DNA from: Tubulanus polymorphus
Taxonomy: Eukaryota > Nemertea > Palaeonemertea > Tubulaniformes > Tubulanidae
Assembly: GCF_964204645.1 (NCBI RefSeq)
Contig: NC_134027.1
Location: forward strand, 12,884,485 to 12,948,484
Direction of reading: 5' to 3'
Length of the DNA: 64,000 bases
Within the stretch, counting starts at the first letter, position 1. Each line of letters opens with the position of its first letter. Positions 36,176 to 46,115 of this stretch are shown in pieces. The position numbers and the translations under genes were made by a program. Below the pieces are notes generated by a model. The model was not told the origin of the DNA and made no database searches. It saw only the letters and a list, made by a program, of their open reading frames with translations.

Positions 36176-36840
36176 TTATAATCTTTATTATTATAAGGCG
36201 ATATAGTTCAACAACTTTTTATAAACGGACAAACATAAATTCTTAAATGAATTCATAACACATCATAGTTTGTTTTTTGTTTTTGAATAATATATTCAGA
36301 AAGCACTACGATATGTTCTTTGTGTTCTTATCGGCTATCATTTGTTCTAAATCTGCGCCTATCATATCTTCTAATCGCCTATCATCGGTTCAGTCATAAC
36401 GATTTTCATTTTAGCGAATCGACCTGTCACCTGAGGTCCCACCTGTCATGTCAGGTCTTGGGCCCTGACATGACAGGTTCTGGAAACTCTGCAGACAGAC
36501 CTAAATGGAAAAATCAGCTCCGCGGACGCTCGGAAACGTTACAGTGACGTCATCACCTGCTCATTAGCATATCAAAATACAGTAGGTGGCGCCACGTGAC
36601 GGGCCATAAAAGCCGTTTTTCAGCATTACGCGAGCGTATGCTGGGTGAACTATCGCTGATAGATGAAAACACAAACAAATTTATGCCAGTTCATGATTTA
36701 TTTCTGAATGCAAATTCCTTACTGAACAAATTGATGCATAATATTTACAGATCAACCGATTATTAACGAAATTACGGATCAAAACGTTGCACGAAGAGCA
36801 GGTGTGACAGACAGTAGTCTGAATACCAGTTGTTGTTACG

Positions 36841-37740
36841 GTTCCGTACAACGTCTGACGCTAAAGTATCATATAGAGGTTAACTCCTGTTAATTGCAAT
36901 GCAACAACTGATTTTAGTGTCGAATCAAACCTTTGTACTAAAATAAATGAATTAGTTACCTTGTTGACTTTGAAAGCGTGTTTTATAATGAATTTTTTGA
37001 TGATTTAAATCGCGAACCGGGGAATTTATTGATTTGATTTGAATTGAATTGATGGCCACTATCGGGATTTCCAATACGGACTAAATTAATAAAATGTGAA
37101 AATTCAATATGTCTCTCTAAAATTACTCTAAATGTTATTTTTTGTTGATAAAACGCATAGATTTTGGTCAATTTTAACCTTAATAATTTGAAACATAGAA
37201 TGATAATAATAATAGAATAATATCTGCATTGGCACCAAGTTTAAGTTCGAATCCGTAATTTACACTCCCATCATGCACCACGAAAAGCCGCCATATTTGT
37301 TATGTTGCTTCACTTCAACTGTCTTTTTGAGGCGACTAGTCAAAAGTTTTGAGCTACTACGATCGTCAAAAGCTACTTAGGATTACAAATTTATGCACAA
37401 ACAATAGTTAACTTCAATCTGATTACAGAACAGTCACTTTTATTTACAATTGAATAAGTTAGTTGACTTACTGTTTTTCTTGTCAAATGTAAAGAAATTT
37501 AAGGTAAACAAGAATTGAATATATTCAATAAGAATTATAATAGGTTTCTTTAACTCTGACTAAATAATACTAACTTATTCAATTGTATTGTTTTTCTAAT
37601 GTTTTTCTAATATTTCTTGTTGATATTAAATTACTTTACATTTGACTAGAATTCAACTAGAATAATACATGAATATGATTTATACTTTTCCAAATATTTA
37701 TAATAAATCTGTGAGATAAATAGATATTGAAACAGAAATA
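36841..37740. other. stretch without recognised gene
   Basis: AT-rich sequence. At 37,262-37,300 the strings ACTCCCATCATGCACCACG and AAGCCGCCATATTTG resemble ZNF143- and YY1-type promoter motifs, but no exon follows. At 37,645-37,672, GACTAGAATTCAACTAGAAT matches the repeat at 45,840-46,112. Confidence 0.35.
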
Positions 37741-37744
37741 TATA

Positions 37745-38140
37745 TGATAAAACTATTTATATATCTAAGTACTAGACGTACGAGTAAGAATCCAAGAATC
37801 CAAGAAATCTTACTTTCATGGCAAGAATCTTACTTTCTTACACGTACGTCTAGTACATAGATATATAAATTAGTTTTTATAAAAATTATAAATATAAATT
37901 ATTAATCTAAGTATAGAAATAGTTATAATATAATCTATTTTTATTTTTATTAAGAGAAAACATATAATTTATTCATTTTTATATATTTCATTTAATAATT
38001 TAGATTTATAATTATTATAAAACTGTTTATATATCTATATACTAGACGTACGTAAGAATCCAAGATTCTTACTTTCTTACTTTCTTGGCAAGAATCTTGG
38101 TTTCTTACTCGTACGTCTAGTACATACATATATAAATTAG
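37745..38140. repeat. two tandem copies of a hairpin element
   Basis: TACTAGACGTACG and CGTACGTCTAGTA form the arms at 37,769-37,855 and again at 38,038-38,123. Inner AAGAATCCAAGATT strings are also inverted. The unit including AT-rich flanks (about 270 bp) is duplicated in tandem. Non-coding. Confidence 0.75.
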
Positions 38141-38403
38141 TTTTATAATAATTACAAATATAAATTATTAATCTAAATATAGAAATAGTTATAATATCAT
38201 CTATTTTTATATTTTCAACCAATTTAACAGTCTTATTCTCAATTTGAATTATGAAATTTTTCATCTAATTCATGAATATATTTATGTTTTTAAACTCTTT
38301 AAATTTTTATATCTTTTATTACATACTTCACAACACTTAATATTATTTATTCGATCTGAAAAATAATTTATGTTATCTTTCAATTCAGCGTATCTAATTT
38401 TAG

Positions 38404-38668
38404 TTAACCTGTACGTTGAAGTTTGACTATAATTCTCCGAATTATACCGGTGCGAGTAATTACATGAGATTTTCGTCACTTCCGATACGTCACTATTCAC
38501 AGATTTAGGCAGAAGGATTAACTAGGGAGAACCCAGAAAAACCCCAACAAGAAATAAATTAATACAAATCATTAATAGGGTGGGAAAATCACCTCATGGG
38601 AGGGCATGTAATTACTCGCACCGGTATAATTCGGAGAATAATAGTCAAACTTCAACTTACAGGTAAGT
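38404..38668. repeat. DIRS-type inverted repeat pair
   Basis: CGTTGAAGTTTGACTATAAT, TCTCCGAATTATACCGG and TGCGAGTAATTACATG at 38,410-38,468 recur inverted at 38,605-38,663 with almost no mismatch, 135 bp apart. A third degenerate copy (GCTCGTAATTCCATGAGATT) is at 38,707. DIRS elements carry inverted terminal repeats and an internal complementary region at this position. Confidence 0.7.
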
Positions 38669-40225
38669 TTCGTTTAACTCTCAAATTCTCCTGCATTATA
38701 CCTAATGCTCGTAATTCCATGAGATTTCAAAGCACCCGAATTGCTTAAATTAATTCATACCTCAAACAAAAATAATTAAAGATGAGAATCTAAGACAGCA
38801 GACGCAAACTGCTGAGCTGAGTGAAGTTGAATTGGCTTATATGATAATAAGTCGCAAAAGTCTTCTCACATGACCATCCAACCGCGTTCATAATAGTCGA
38901 TATTGGAACAGTCTTAGCTGCAGCTGACGCCGACGCCGATCTCGTTGAATGGGCCGAATATCGGGCAATATCAATACCAGCCGCTCGTAACACACTTTTG
39001 ATCTAATTTGATAAAGTCTGGCTCGGCGCACTTGTATAAGGCTTTCTAGTTATGATGAAGAAACCATCATCTCCTTCGCATCGCAAATCTCGAGTTACAT
39101 GAAGATAAGTTTTAATACAACGAAAAACACAGATTCGTTCATCTGGCGCATATTTATAAAACGAAATAGGTTTTAAAAACCTTTCCTGGCCGATCTTGTT
39201 TTTGCTTAATAAACGAAAAGCAAAACTGATCATCGCAAATTTTCATATTCGAAATAGATAATTGTTGTGAAACATTATACCGCTTTCCCGATAATAACGA
39301 CATAAGCATTAAGGTCTTTTTCGTCAGATCGGATAGACATAAGTCTTCTAGAGGTTCGATAGTCTTAAGAAACCGTAAAACAATTCCAACATCCCATGTT
39401 TCATCATAACGAGGAGTAGTCGGTCTATTTTCAAACACCCCTTTCAATAATCTTGTAACGATAGGGTGCGAACCAATGTTCGCATGTGCTGACGCAAAGC
39501 AAAAAGTCGAAATCGCAGATCTTGCTGTTTTAATCGCACTATACGAAAGCCCTCTTCTAAACAAAGAGCTTAATAATTCAGCCAGCGATTCTGGCTCAGG
39601 AGAAGTAAAATCAAAACCGTTGTCCAATGCAAAATTAAACCATTGTTTATAATATACCTCATATTGGTCCCGCGTGGACTGTCGAAGCGACGAAATAATC
39701 AAATTATCAGTTTGTTGCGACAATCCTCTTGCCTTTAAATTCGACATCAAACTAAACACACCCGTAAACTCATTCGGTCGTAAATCGGGTGACGTCGACT
39801 CAAGTCTTGCGGTAACTGCAACATCTGCTCTACAAGAAAGAATGAGATTCGATTTACTCATTGCCATCAATTTCGGAAACCAAGGTTGAGTTGGCCAATT
39901 TGGCACAACAATAATACCATGTGAACCTTCTGATTTAATCTTAGAAAGACATTTTGCTATGAGACTAAATGGCGGAAAAGCATACCAAAACCAAACTTTC
40001 CATGACAAAGTAAACGCATCCACGGCCAAAGCCTCTGGATCAGGGTTCCAAGACACAAAAGCCTTGACTTGTTTGTTGCTACGTGTAGCAAATAGATCTA
40101 TCTCTGGTAATCCTAAATGAGATACTAAGTCTAATAGATTTAACATCCACTCTTTATTTGAAGCCTTTTCTCTAGAAATTAAATCTGCATCAAAATTGCT
40201 AACTCCACTAATATGAGTAGCTGTA
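38669..40225 (-). pseudogene. DIRS retrotransposon 3' part: RNase H end and tyrosine recombinase
   Basis: From right to left on minus come NFDADLISREKAS, GLPEIDLFATRSNKQ, FVSWNPDPEALAVDAF and VVPNWPTQPWFPKL, the segment after RT/RNase H in DIRS elements. A tyrosine recombinase follows with core-binding helices, SGKRYNVSQQLS (first catalytic Arg), HSTRSASASA (H-x-x-R) and WSCEKTFATYYH (Tyr nucleophile). The frame breaks near 39,154-39,233 and has a stop near 39,003. Gag and RT are missing, because the copy is cut at 40,225 by a hairpin element. Confidence 0.85.
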
Positions 40226-40227
40226 GT

Positions 40228-40382
40228 AGTAATAGGGATAATAGGGGTTCATACTAAAGGTCGAAAGGTCGAGCTCATAAAAAATGAAAAAATAAATTCT
40301 TGCACGCTCGAATATTTTTTCATTTTCTACTCACTCGCCCCTTCAACCTTTGATATGAACCCCTATTATCCCCATTACTCTT
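40228..40382. mobile_element. hairpin MITE-like element
   Basis: GGGATAATAGGGGTTCATA with AAAGGTCGAAAGGTCGAG and AAAAATGAAAAAATA on the left is mirrored on the right by the inverse blocks ending CCCCTATTATCCCCAT. The loop is about 20 nt (CTTGCACGCTCGA). It sits exactly at the truncated edge of the DIRS copy. Confidence 0.7.
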
Positions 40383-40458
40383 AAAATATTCATATATATG
40401 AATAACATATAAATGAATAACTTCTAAAATCAATTTAGTAAAAAAGTTTGATATTGAA

Positions 40459-40611
40459 ATGGAGCCAGAACAATCACAAACTATCAATATTACAAATAAC
40501 ACTGGTGTTATAAATATATACTATAAGAAATGTTCTAAATGTGAATTAGATAAATTAGCTATAACAGAATTTAGTAAGCGTAAGATTAGCAAAGAGTCTT
40601 TAGTAGTTTAG
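40459..40611 (+). CDS. small cysteine-motif ORF
   Basis: Fifty residues with a KKCSKCELDKL pair and FSKRKISKES. It lies just left of the decayed polymerase fragment and shares its AT-rich composition, so it may belong to the same Polinton remnant. No family was recognised. A stop follows at once. Confidence 0.3.
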   Translation: MEPEQSQTINITNNTGVINIYYKKCSKCELDKLAITEFSKRKISKESLVV

Positions 40612-40725
40612 TGGTTTTGAAAATAATTTTATTCAGTACTAAAAAAATAAATATTTATTCTTTATGTACTAAAAGTACTAAAACTACTAAAGACAATAAA
40701 GACACGCACCTAATACGTATCTAAT

Positions 40726-41572
40726 ATGTATTATTTGAAAATCAATTTTAATAAAAAATTTAGTATTAAAGTGGAAGCAAATAAGAAGTACTACTGTCCG
40801 GCATGTAAAATCAATATAGATAAATCCCAAAAAGCAATGCACAATAAAACTAAAACGCATTTAGAAAATGAATTAAAGTTAAAATATAAAGATGATATAT
40901 TAGAAACTAAATTAGATGAAATGAAGAATGAAAAAGAAACATACAAATGTGATACATGTTATCAATCATTCAGTAATAAAAGATATTATAAAGAACATTT
41001 AAAATCTAAAAGTTTTATTAGAAATATGAATAATGATATTTTAGGTGAAGATTATTTTGATAATGACAATGATAAGAAACAGAAGACAATTAAAAGAATA
41101 AAAAATAAATTAAACAATAAAAGACCATACATGGAAGATGTAAGAAGTTATATTAATTCATTAGATAATAAAAAAGAAGTATAGATAACTGAAGCATTTA
41201 AAAGTGATATTGGTCCAGCAGCTATCGAGTTTATATTTCATAAAGGTAAAACATTAGAAGAAAAATAAAAAACATTTAGAAAATATGAAAAATATTATAA
41301 AAATAATTACAGATGTTGAATACCCTAAAATTAGCATATCAGTTAAAGTAAAGTTTATAAAATCTGAAGATAAACCAATATATAATATAAATTCCCATTC
41401 ACAACATATTATTTCAAAACAACATATAGATAAAAAATTAGATAAGTGTTATAATGAAGTAAAAACTAAAATGGAAGAGAAATATTTTGAAGGATCTGGT
41501 TTAATATTTGATAAAATAATATTTATGACTTTACATGTTTATAACACCAATAAGGGTAAAAAAATATTTTAA
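40726..41572 (+). pseudogene. Polinton DNA polymerase B, N-terminal fragment (second element)
   Basis: A frame to 41,184 has two zinc-finger-like units (KYYCPACKINIDKSQKAMH and YKCDTCYQSFSNKRYYKEH), then KRPYMEDVRSYINSLD. After stops at 41,184 and 41,266, the frame at 41,285-41,572 has DVEYPKISISVKVKFIKSE and then EGSGLIFDKIIFMTLHVYN. The same order is found at 59,600-60,560 on the other strand, but sequence identity is modest, so this is an independent element. In this copy the EGSG block and the next segment are in one frame, showing that the upstream zinc-finger part belongs to the polymerase polypeptide. It ends at 41,572; the catalytic domains are lost. Confidence 0.7.
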
Positions 41573-42680
41573 AGCTTAAGGTTTCAGCGAACTCTAACTC
41601 TATTTGAATTTTAACCTATTTTGATAAAAATTTGATATATAAATGTGCTCCCCAAGATACATTAAAGTTCCCGCGAAAGACACGAGTAATAAATATATTA
41701 ATTCAATATTATATTATTGAGTGTGAATAATAATTTAGCTGATATTTTCAGGAGTAAACATAAATAAGTATTATAAATCGGATAAAAATGAATTAATTGA
41801 AACGTCAGATATATTTTGCGATAACATAATGCTTTATAAAATCATGTTAGAAAAAGAAATTATAAAAGAAAATAGAACAACTTTTCTAAACGTTAATCAG
41901 AGAAAGATAACACATTATGAAATTAAAGAATGTTTTAATCAAGGAAATATTATATTGGATAACTTAGCTATAAAAATTACACGTGTTTTAACAATTCATG
42001 ATGATAATTAAAAATCATACATCTGGAGTAGAATTAATCAAGAATTAAAATTGACAGATTATATTGCTGTATTTAAAATTTCATTATGCATTCGAAATTT
42101 AAATGAATTAATAAAGAAAATGGATAATATTGAACAATTATTAAATGAAAAAAATTACAACATATTAGATGTAGATGTTACATAAGATTTTAAAGGATCA
42201 TTTAATTCAGATGAAATAAAATCAATGTTCGAAAATAGAAAATATAAAGTTCTAAAAGAATTAAAACAGCATGTCAATTCAAATCTCCTGGTGTAAATAT
42301 AAATTTCGGTTCAAATTTAATGAGTTACATAAATTGCTATCAAGAAAGGTTGAAAGAATCATTTGAAAAATCAATTGAAACAGGATTGATTAGAATTGAA
42401 ATAACTAGTATTTCATTTAAAAGAGGATTAAAAGTGATGGAAAAAATAAAAAAATACTTAAAAGAAGAAAATATTTACTATTCACCTGTATATTTACAAC
42501 TTAAATCATTATTTGATGAGGTTCAACATACTGTATGTATTTATGATTTGATTGAAAAATGCTTTTATTTCTGTTATTATGGTGATTTATTAGCAAGAAA
42601 ATTTATAGGATATAAATCTAGGGTAAGTAAAAATATTGAAGAGTCCTCCTTTTTACTCATTTTATCAATGTTTACAATTA
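41573..42680 (+). pseudogene. unrecognised decayed gene in the second Polinton fragment
   Basis: Overlapping plus-strand frames form one likely old gene. NKYYKSDKNELIETSDIFCD runs into the ORF at 41,829-42,011. Then comes a frame with LTDYIAVFKISLCIRNLNEL (42,045-42,184) and a stop, then 42,320 onward with YQERLKESFEKSIETGLIRI and YYGDLLARKFIGYKSR. Composition is A/T-rich and Lys/Asn/Ile-rich like the Polinton genes. No motif was recognised. It may be a replication-associated gene because it sits beside the polymerase end. Confidence 0.4.
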
Positions 42681-42699
42681 TGAATATCTCATGTTTATG

Positions 42700-42960
42700 T
42701 TATGAAAAAATCACACAGAAAAATAATTTATATTTATATTTATCATTTTTCTGTGTGAAAAAATCACACAGAAAAATAATTTATATTTATATTTACCATT
42801 TTTCTCGATGGCGGCCATTTTTCTGTGTGAAAAAATCACACAGAAAAATAATTTATATTTATATTTATCATTTTTCTCGATGGCAGCCATTTTTCTGTGT
42901 GAAAAAATCACATAGAAAAATAATTCCTATTTATATTTATCATTTTTCGCACGGTGTTGC
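42700..42960. repeat. tandem hairpin repeat
   Basis: GAAAAAATCACACAGAAAAA starts at 42,704, 42,757 and 42,829, with a variant (one mismatch) at 42,901. Three copies are preceded by TTTTTCTGTGTGA, giving 13-bp arms around AAAAA. The last two intervals are 72 bp and include CTCGATGGCRGCCAT. ORFs on both strands here reflect the repeat. Confidence 0.8.
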
Positions 42961-44045
42961 CGAGACATTCTGCGGGCTTAATGGTAATAGGTACCGGTAC
43001 GGCGAAGTTTTACGTAACTAGTAATTACAGATAACAGACCATTGACGAGTCTTTCAAAGAACACCTTCGCTCGTTGAACATTGATGAAATGATCATCAAT
43101 AACTTAGAAAAAGAGAAGGTAAGGTACATAGTCGTATTAGGCCTCTCCTATTGTTCCCTTAGTCGCTATAGGCATACATCTCGGGGTATAGTAGGCCTAC
43201 GAAATATGTAGCCAGACACAGCGCCGTGACAATATGATCGATTTTTTCTCGTCATTACGAATTACGGGTACGTTTTACGTTTTACGACAAACGTCAAATG
43301 AATTAGGTCAAGCTTTCATACAATTGTTGTGACATAGGCATTTTAATCAATTTAACTACGTATCACTTTCTGCTATTACGCTATCTCAAGCTCGTGGGAC
43401 AATTCCTGCTGTTTAGTAATTATAGAATAATTAAAAGCTTTATGTTCAAACCCGGAATTAGATAAGATAAATTTCTAGAATAAATGCACGGTACTCTCGG
43501 GGAAAAATGGAGAGGGAGAGCAACATTGGCGGCATCGACCAGAGCAGAGGCAGCGCACCAAGCAGGGTAAGGGTGATATTATATTGTCAGTTGTCATTTG
43601 TTTAAGTTTCATGCAATAGAACCCTTGCATCATTTTATCAACCTGAGTTTAGTTGTTGGTTATGTTTGGTCTCTGGTTTCTATATCGCCGTGCAGGACAG
43701 GAGGGGAAGTGCATACGTCACGAACAAGAACAGCGGCGCTCTCCCACAGCAATTTCGGGCTTCCCCCTCCAGGTCGCACGACACAATTACAAAATATCGT
43801 GAATTAAGTTTCACTAATTACAAATTACATTTTACGTTTTAAAAATTGAAAATTACGTTTTCCGTTTTGCGAATTACAAATTATGTTTCCCAAAAGACCT
43901 CTCGCGATAAAATGAACCGAGATGTAGTGGAAAATCGTTAAACGTCCAAAACATTATTCGTAAAACGTAATTCGTAATTCATAAAACACAACGAGTTGTA
44001 GTAAGTACTTGGAAAAGTGGGCTTTCATACCAGAGGTCGTGCGGT
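42961..44045. other. host-like sequence with an inverted-repeat element
   Basis: AGGCCTA strings return here (43,138; 43,190). ATTACGAATTACG and CGTTTTACG at 43,252-43,290 are inverted at 43,958-43,985, so about 43,249-43,990 may be a TIR element. Inside, an ATG at 43,507 opens MERESNIGGIDQSRGSAPSR before a GTAAGG donor, and a CGTGCAG acceptor at about 43,695 leads to an open frame ending after 43,803. A separate exon-like frame (SFKEHLRSLNIDEMIINNLE then GTAAGG) is at 43,040-43,120. No family was recognised. Confidence 0.3.
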
Positions 44046-44048
44046 CGA

Positions 44049-44370
44049 GACACCACTCATCACCACAAGTAATAATTCAATTGAGTATGAGACACCACTC
44101 ATCACAGCTAGGCTCTAGTGAGAACGGACGATTGCTCTGTGATACACATATACAGTGAGTGCGCGTAACAACATCTGCGCGTGGATAGATCGATACAGTG
44201 AGTATCTACTGAGAACGGTTATTAACGCGTGTGCTATTACTGTAGTAGTACAGTGATTGCGTGTCAACTGTACCCGGATAAATAGATGCTGTGAGGCTTG
44301 GGTGAGAACGGTTAATAGCGTGTTTGTTATATACAAGGGGAAGTAATCCCCACTCATCACCACAAGTAAT
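44049..44370. repeat. left terminal region of the Polinton
   Basis: ACTCATCACCACAAGTAA occurs at about 44,053 and 44,352, with a shorter ACCACTCATCACAG at 44,094. TGAGAACGG starts at 44,119, 44,210 and 44,303, defining three repeats of ~92 bp that also share GTTAxTARCGYGT. GC content is above that of the gene body. It is likely the remaining terminal repeat. Confidence 0.6.
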
Positions 44371-44385
44371 TTTTTTTCCTTATAA
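44367..44385 (+). promoter_or_regulatory. 19-nt ATG-proximal module, OB-like gene
   Basis: TAATTTTTTTTCCTTATAA abuts the ATG at 44,386. The upstream ACTCATCACCACAAG box is shared with the other rightward gene at 54,247. Confidence 0.75.
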
Positions 44386-44712
44386 ATGGGAGATAGAAAA
44401 GCATTCTTAGCAACAATAAATAACAGAATAAAACCAGCAAAAAAACAATTTGAAATAAAAAAGTTAGTTGATGTTACAAAAGAAATTGAACATAAAATAT
44501 TGAAATTAGAAAAGATAAAAACTAAATATGGAGAGAAAGTATCAGCTAATTTAAGCTACTGCAATGGTAGTACATCGCGAGAATTTAAAGTATTTTTACC
44601 TGATAAATGGGTTTCATTGAGTACAGAGGAATTAAAAGATTTAGAAGGATTTAAAATAATCTATCATGGAAAAAATGAAGATGGCCATCATGATTTAGAA
44701 ATTGTTGATTAA
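44386..44712 (+). CDS. small protein, possibly OB-fold ssDNA-binding
   Basis: 108 residues, intact. A Lys-rich helix (residues 15-45) leads into KLEKIKTKYGEKVSANLSY, REFKVFLPDKW, LSTEELKDLEGFKIIYHGK and HHDLEIVD. The run of short beta strands with TKYG and VFLP turns is reminiscent of small OB-fold proteins that sit near an end of invertebrate Polintons. That role is an inference from pattern only. It has its own promoter module and diverges from the minus-strand cluster across the terminal region. Confidence 0.5.
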   Translation: MGDRKAFLATINNRIKPAKKQFEIKKLVDVTKEIEHKILKLEKIKTKYGEKVSANLSYCNGSTSREFKVFLPDKWVSLSTEELKDLEGFKIIYHGKNEDGHHDLEIVD

Positions 44713-44902
44713 ATTTAAAAAAATAAATTAATAAAAATAATGAATATTAAGAATCCGAAACAACTTATCTGGACAAATTAATTGCTCCGCATAGATGGTG
44801 CCATAAACAGCACCCACACAGTGATAGACAAAAGTAGTGAGATATTCAATTAATATTCAATTAATTAAAAAAAATTATTTTTTTTGCTTTTTTTCTAAAA
44901 TA

Positions 44903-45272
44903 TTAATCCATTTTTTTTATTATAAATTTTGGAATTTCAGAAGTATTTTCATTTTTAATAGCAGTTGTTTCAGAATTATTAATATCATGAATTTTATTTG
45001 ATTTCTTATACCAATTACACCCAATCGAAATGAATACAATTACAAATCCAACTGTAAAATATAGACATTTATCAAATATTCTATCATTAGAAGGAGTAGA
45101 AATAACAATATTTTCACTATTTTTATTAACATTTTTATTACTTATTTTTTTCTTTTACAGCTTTTTTATATTCTTGTGATTTAATTCCTAATTGCCGAGA
45201 CCATTCAATTTGTTTCTGTGATCTCGGTTTTTTCTTCACAGTTAATTCCTTCACTTCTTCCACCTCGCTCAT
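44903..45272 (-). CDS. small single-pass membrane protein (frameshifted)
   Basis: The ATG at 45,272 follows an ATAATAA string and overlaps the 3' end of the preceding gene. The first frame (44 codons) is highly basic: KELTVKKKPRSQKQIEW and YKKAVKEKNK. After the stop near 45,138, a second frame carries NDRIFDKCLYF, the transmembrane helix TVGFVIVFISIG, then a polar tail ending at 44,903. The two halves look like one protein separated by a one-base shift. No family was recognised; a virion or membrane role is possible. Confidence 0.45.
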
Positions 45273-45811
45273 TTATTATAGAAATATTTTTACTTTCAAT
45301 ATTTGAAAATGTTATAACCCCAGTTGATAATAATGTCATAAATCCACCTAATTGAAATGATAAATATCCAATCCATTTATTTAATTCAGTCATAACTAAA
45401 TAATCATTTTTTAAATCGGAATATAATCTATTTTCATCTTCAATTGGTAGTATATAATTACATAATTTACTATAACCTTTTACTACATTTTCTGATATCG
45501 CGTCATTAATTCTAGCTGTTCTTGCGGATTCATAAATCTTAAATAATCTAATAATTTCATCTGATTTCATTGTATCTAATTCATTATAAGTTAAATTTTT
45601 ACCGACAAAATTTTTACATTTTCCAGATGCTATTAATATTTCTAATTGATGTTTACAAATAAAGATAATATTCATAATTATTATTTGTTGTAACATTATT
45701 TAAAGCACCATCATCTGGAATTAATTTGTTTTCTGTTATTCCTAAATCATCTAAAGTTTTTTCAATTGGAACATCACCATTTTTAGATTTTATTTTCTTT
45801 TCACCTACCAT
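45205..45811 (-). CDS. virion-type membrane protein candidate (frameshifted)
   Basis: The start at 45,811 is fixed by the module before it. The N-terminus MVGEKKIKSKNGDVPIEKTL is followed by a frameshift near 45,690. The rest reads LTYNELDTMKSDEIIRLFKI, SARTARINDAISENVVKGYS and ends with a hydrophobic stretch, LSFQLGGFMTLLSTGVITF. The VPIEK...L string also occurs in the 49,097-50,525 gene, hinting at a shared motif or distant paralogy. No known family was recognised. Confidence 0.45.
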
Positions 45812-45830
45812 TTATATAACAAAAAAATTA
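45812..45830 (-). promoter_or_regulatory. 19-nt ATG-proximal module
   Basis: TAATTTTTTTGTTATATAA ends directly at the ATG at 45,811. No stop codon of the upstream gene is nested, because a repeat array separates it from the ATPase gene. Confidence 0.75.
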
Positions 45831-45839
45831 ATTGTGTTG

Positions 45840-46112
45840 TTGCAACTAGAATTCTACTAGAATGTAACTAGAATTTAACTAGATTAACAAGCTAGTTGAA
45901 ATATTGTTATTTCTGTTTATTTCTTGTTAAATCTAGTTGATTTTTGTTCCAACTACCAATAACTAGAATTCAACTAGAATGTAACTAGAATTAAACTAGA
46001 TTAACAAGCTAGTTAAAATATTGTTAAATCTAGTTGATTTTTGTTACAACTACCAATAACTAGAATTCAACTAGAATGTAACTAGAATTCAACTAGATTA
46101 ACAAGCTAGTTG
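45840..46112. repeat. CTAG-rich tandem repeat, three units
   Basis: AACTAGAATTCAACTAGAAT-type strings start at about 45,845, 45,961 and 46,059. Each is followed by TAACTAGAATT, AACTAGATTAACAAGCTAG and, in the first two, ATATTGTT...AAATCTAGTTG in inverse sense. It fills the only long gap in the leftward gene cluster. It might be a terminator, an origin or a recombination remnant. Confidence 0.8.
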
Positions 46113-46115
46113 AAT

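Larger units (their letters stand above)
32190..36840. mobile_element. 4.65 kb TIR element with 191-bp repeats, PC4 gene and polymerase fragment
   Basis: The left terminal repeat (about 32,190-32,480) matches the right one (36,440-36,840) in inverted order. Shared blocks include CTACTGTCTGTCACACC, TTTCGTTAATAATCGGTT, CATCAATTTGTTCAGT, AATTTGCATTCAGAAATAAA, CAGCATACGCTCGCGTAATG and TTTAGGTCTGTCTGCAGAG. The right arm carries an extra ~130 bp. Between them lie nine 191-bp repeats, a spliced plus-strand gene and a convergent DNA polymerase B fragment. The polymerase type suggests an internally deleted Polinton-like element, but no integrase or capsid gene remains. I see no clear target-site duplication. 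Confidence 0.75.

Noticed and set aside
42711-42911. Minus-strand ORF with repeated IFSHRKM motifs as a repeat protein
   Set aside because: It is the translation of the tandem hairpins; the plus-strand ORF over the same bases is equally periodic.
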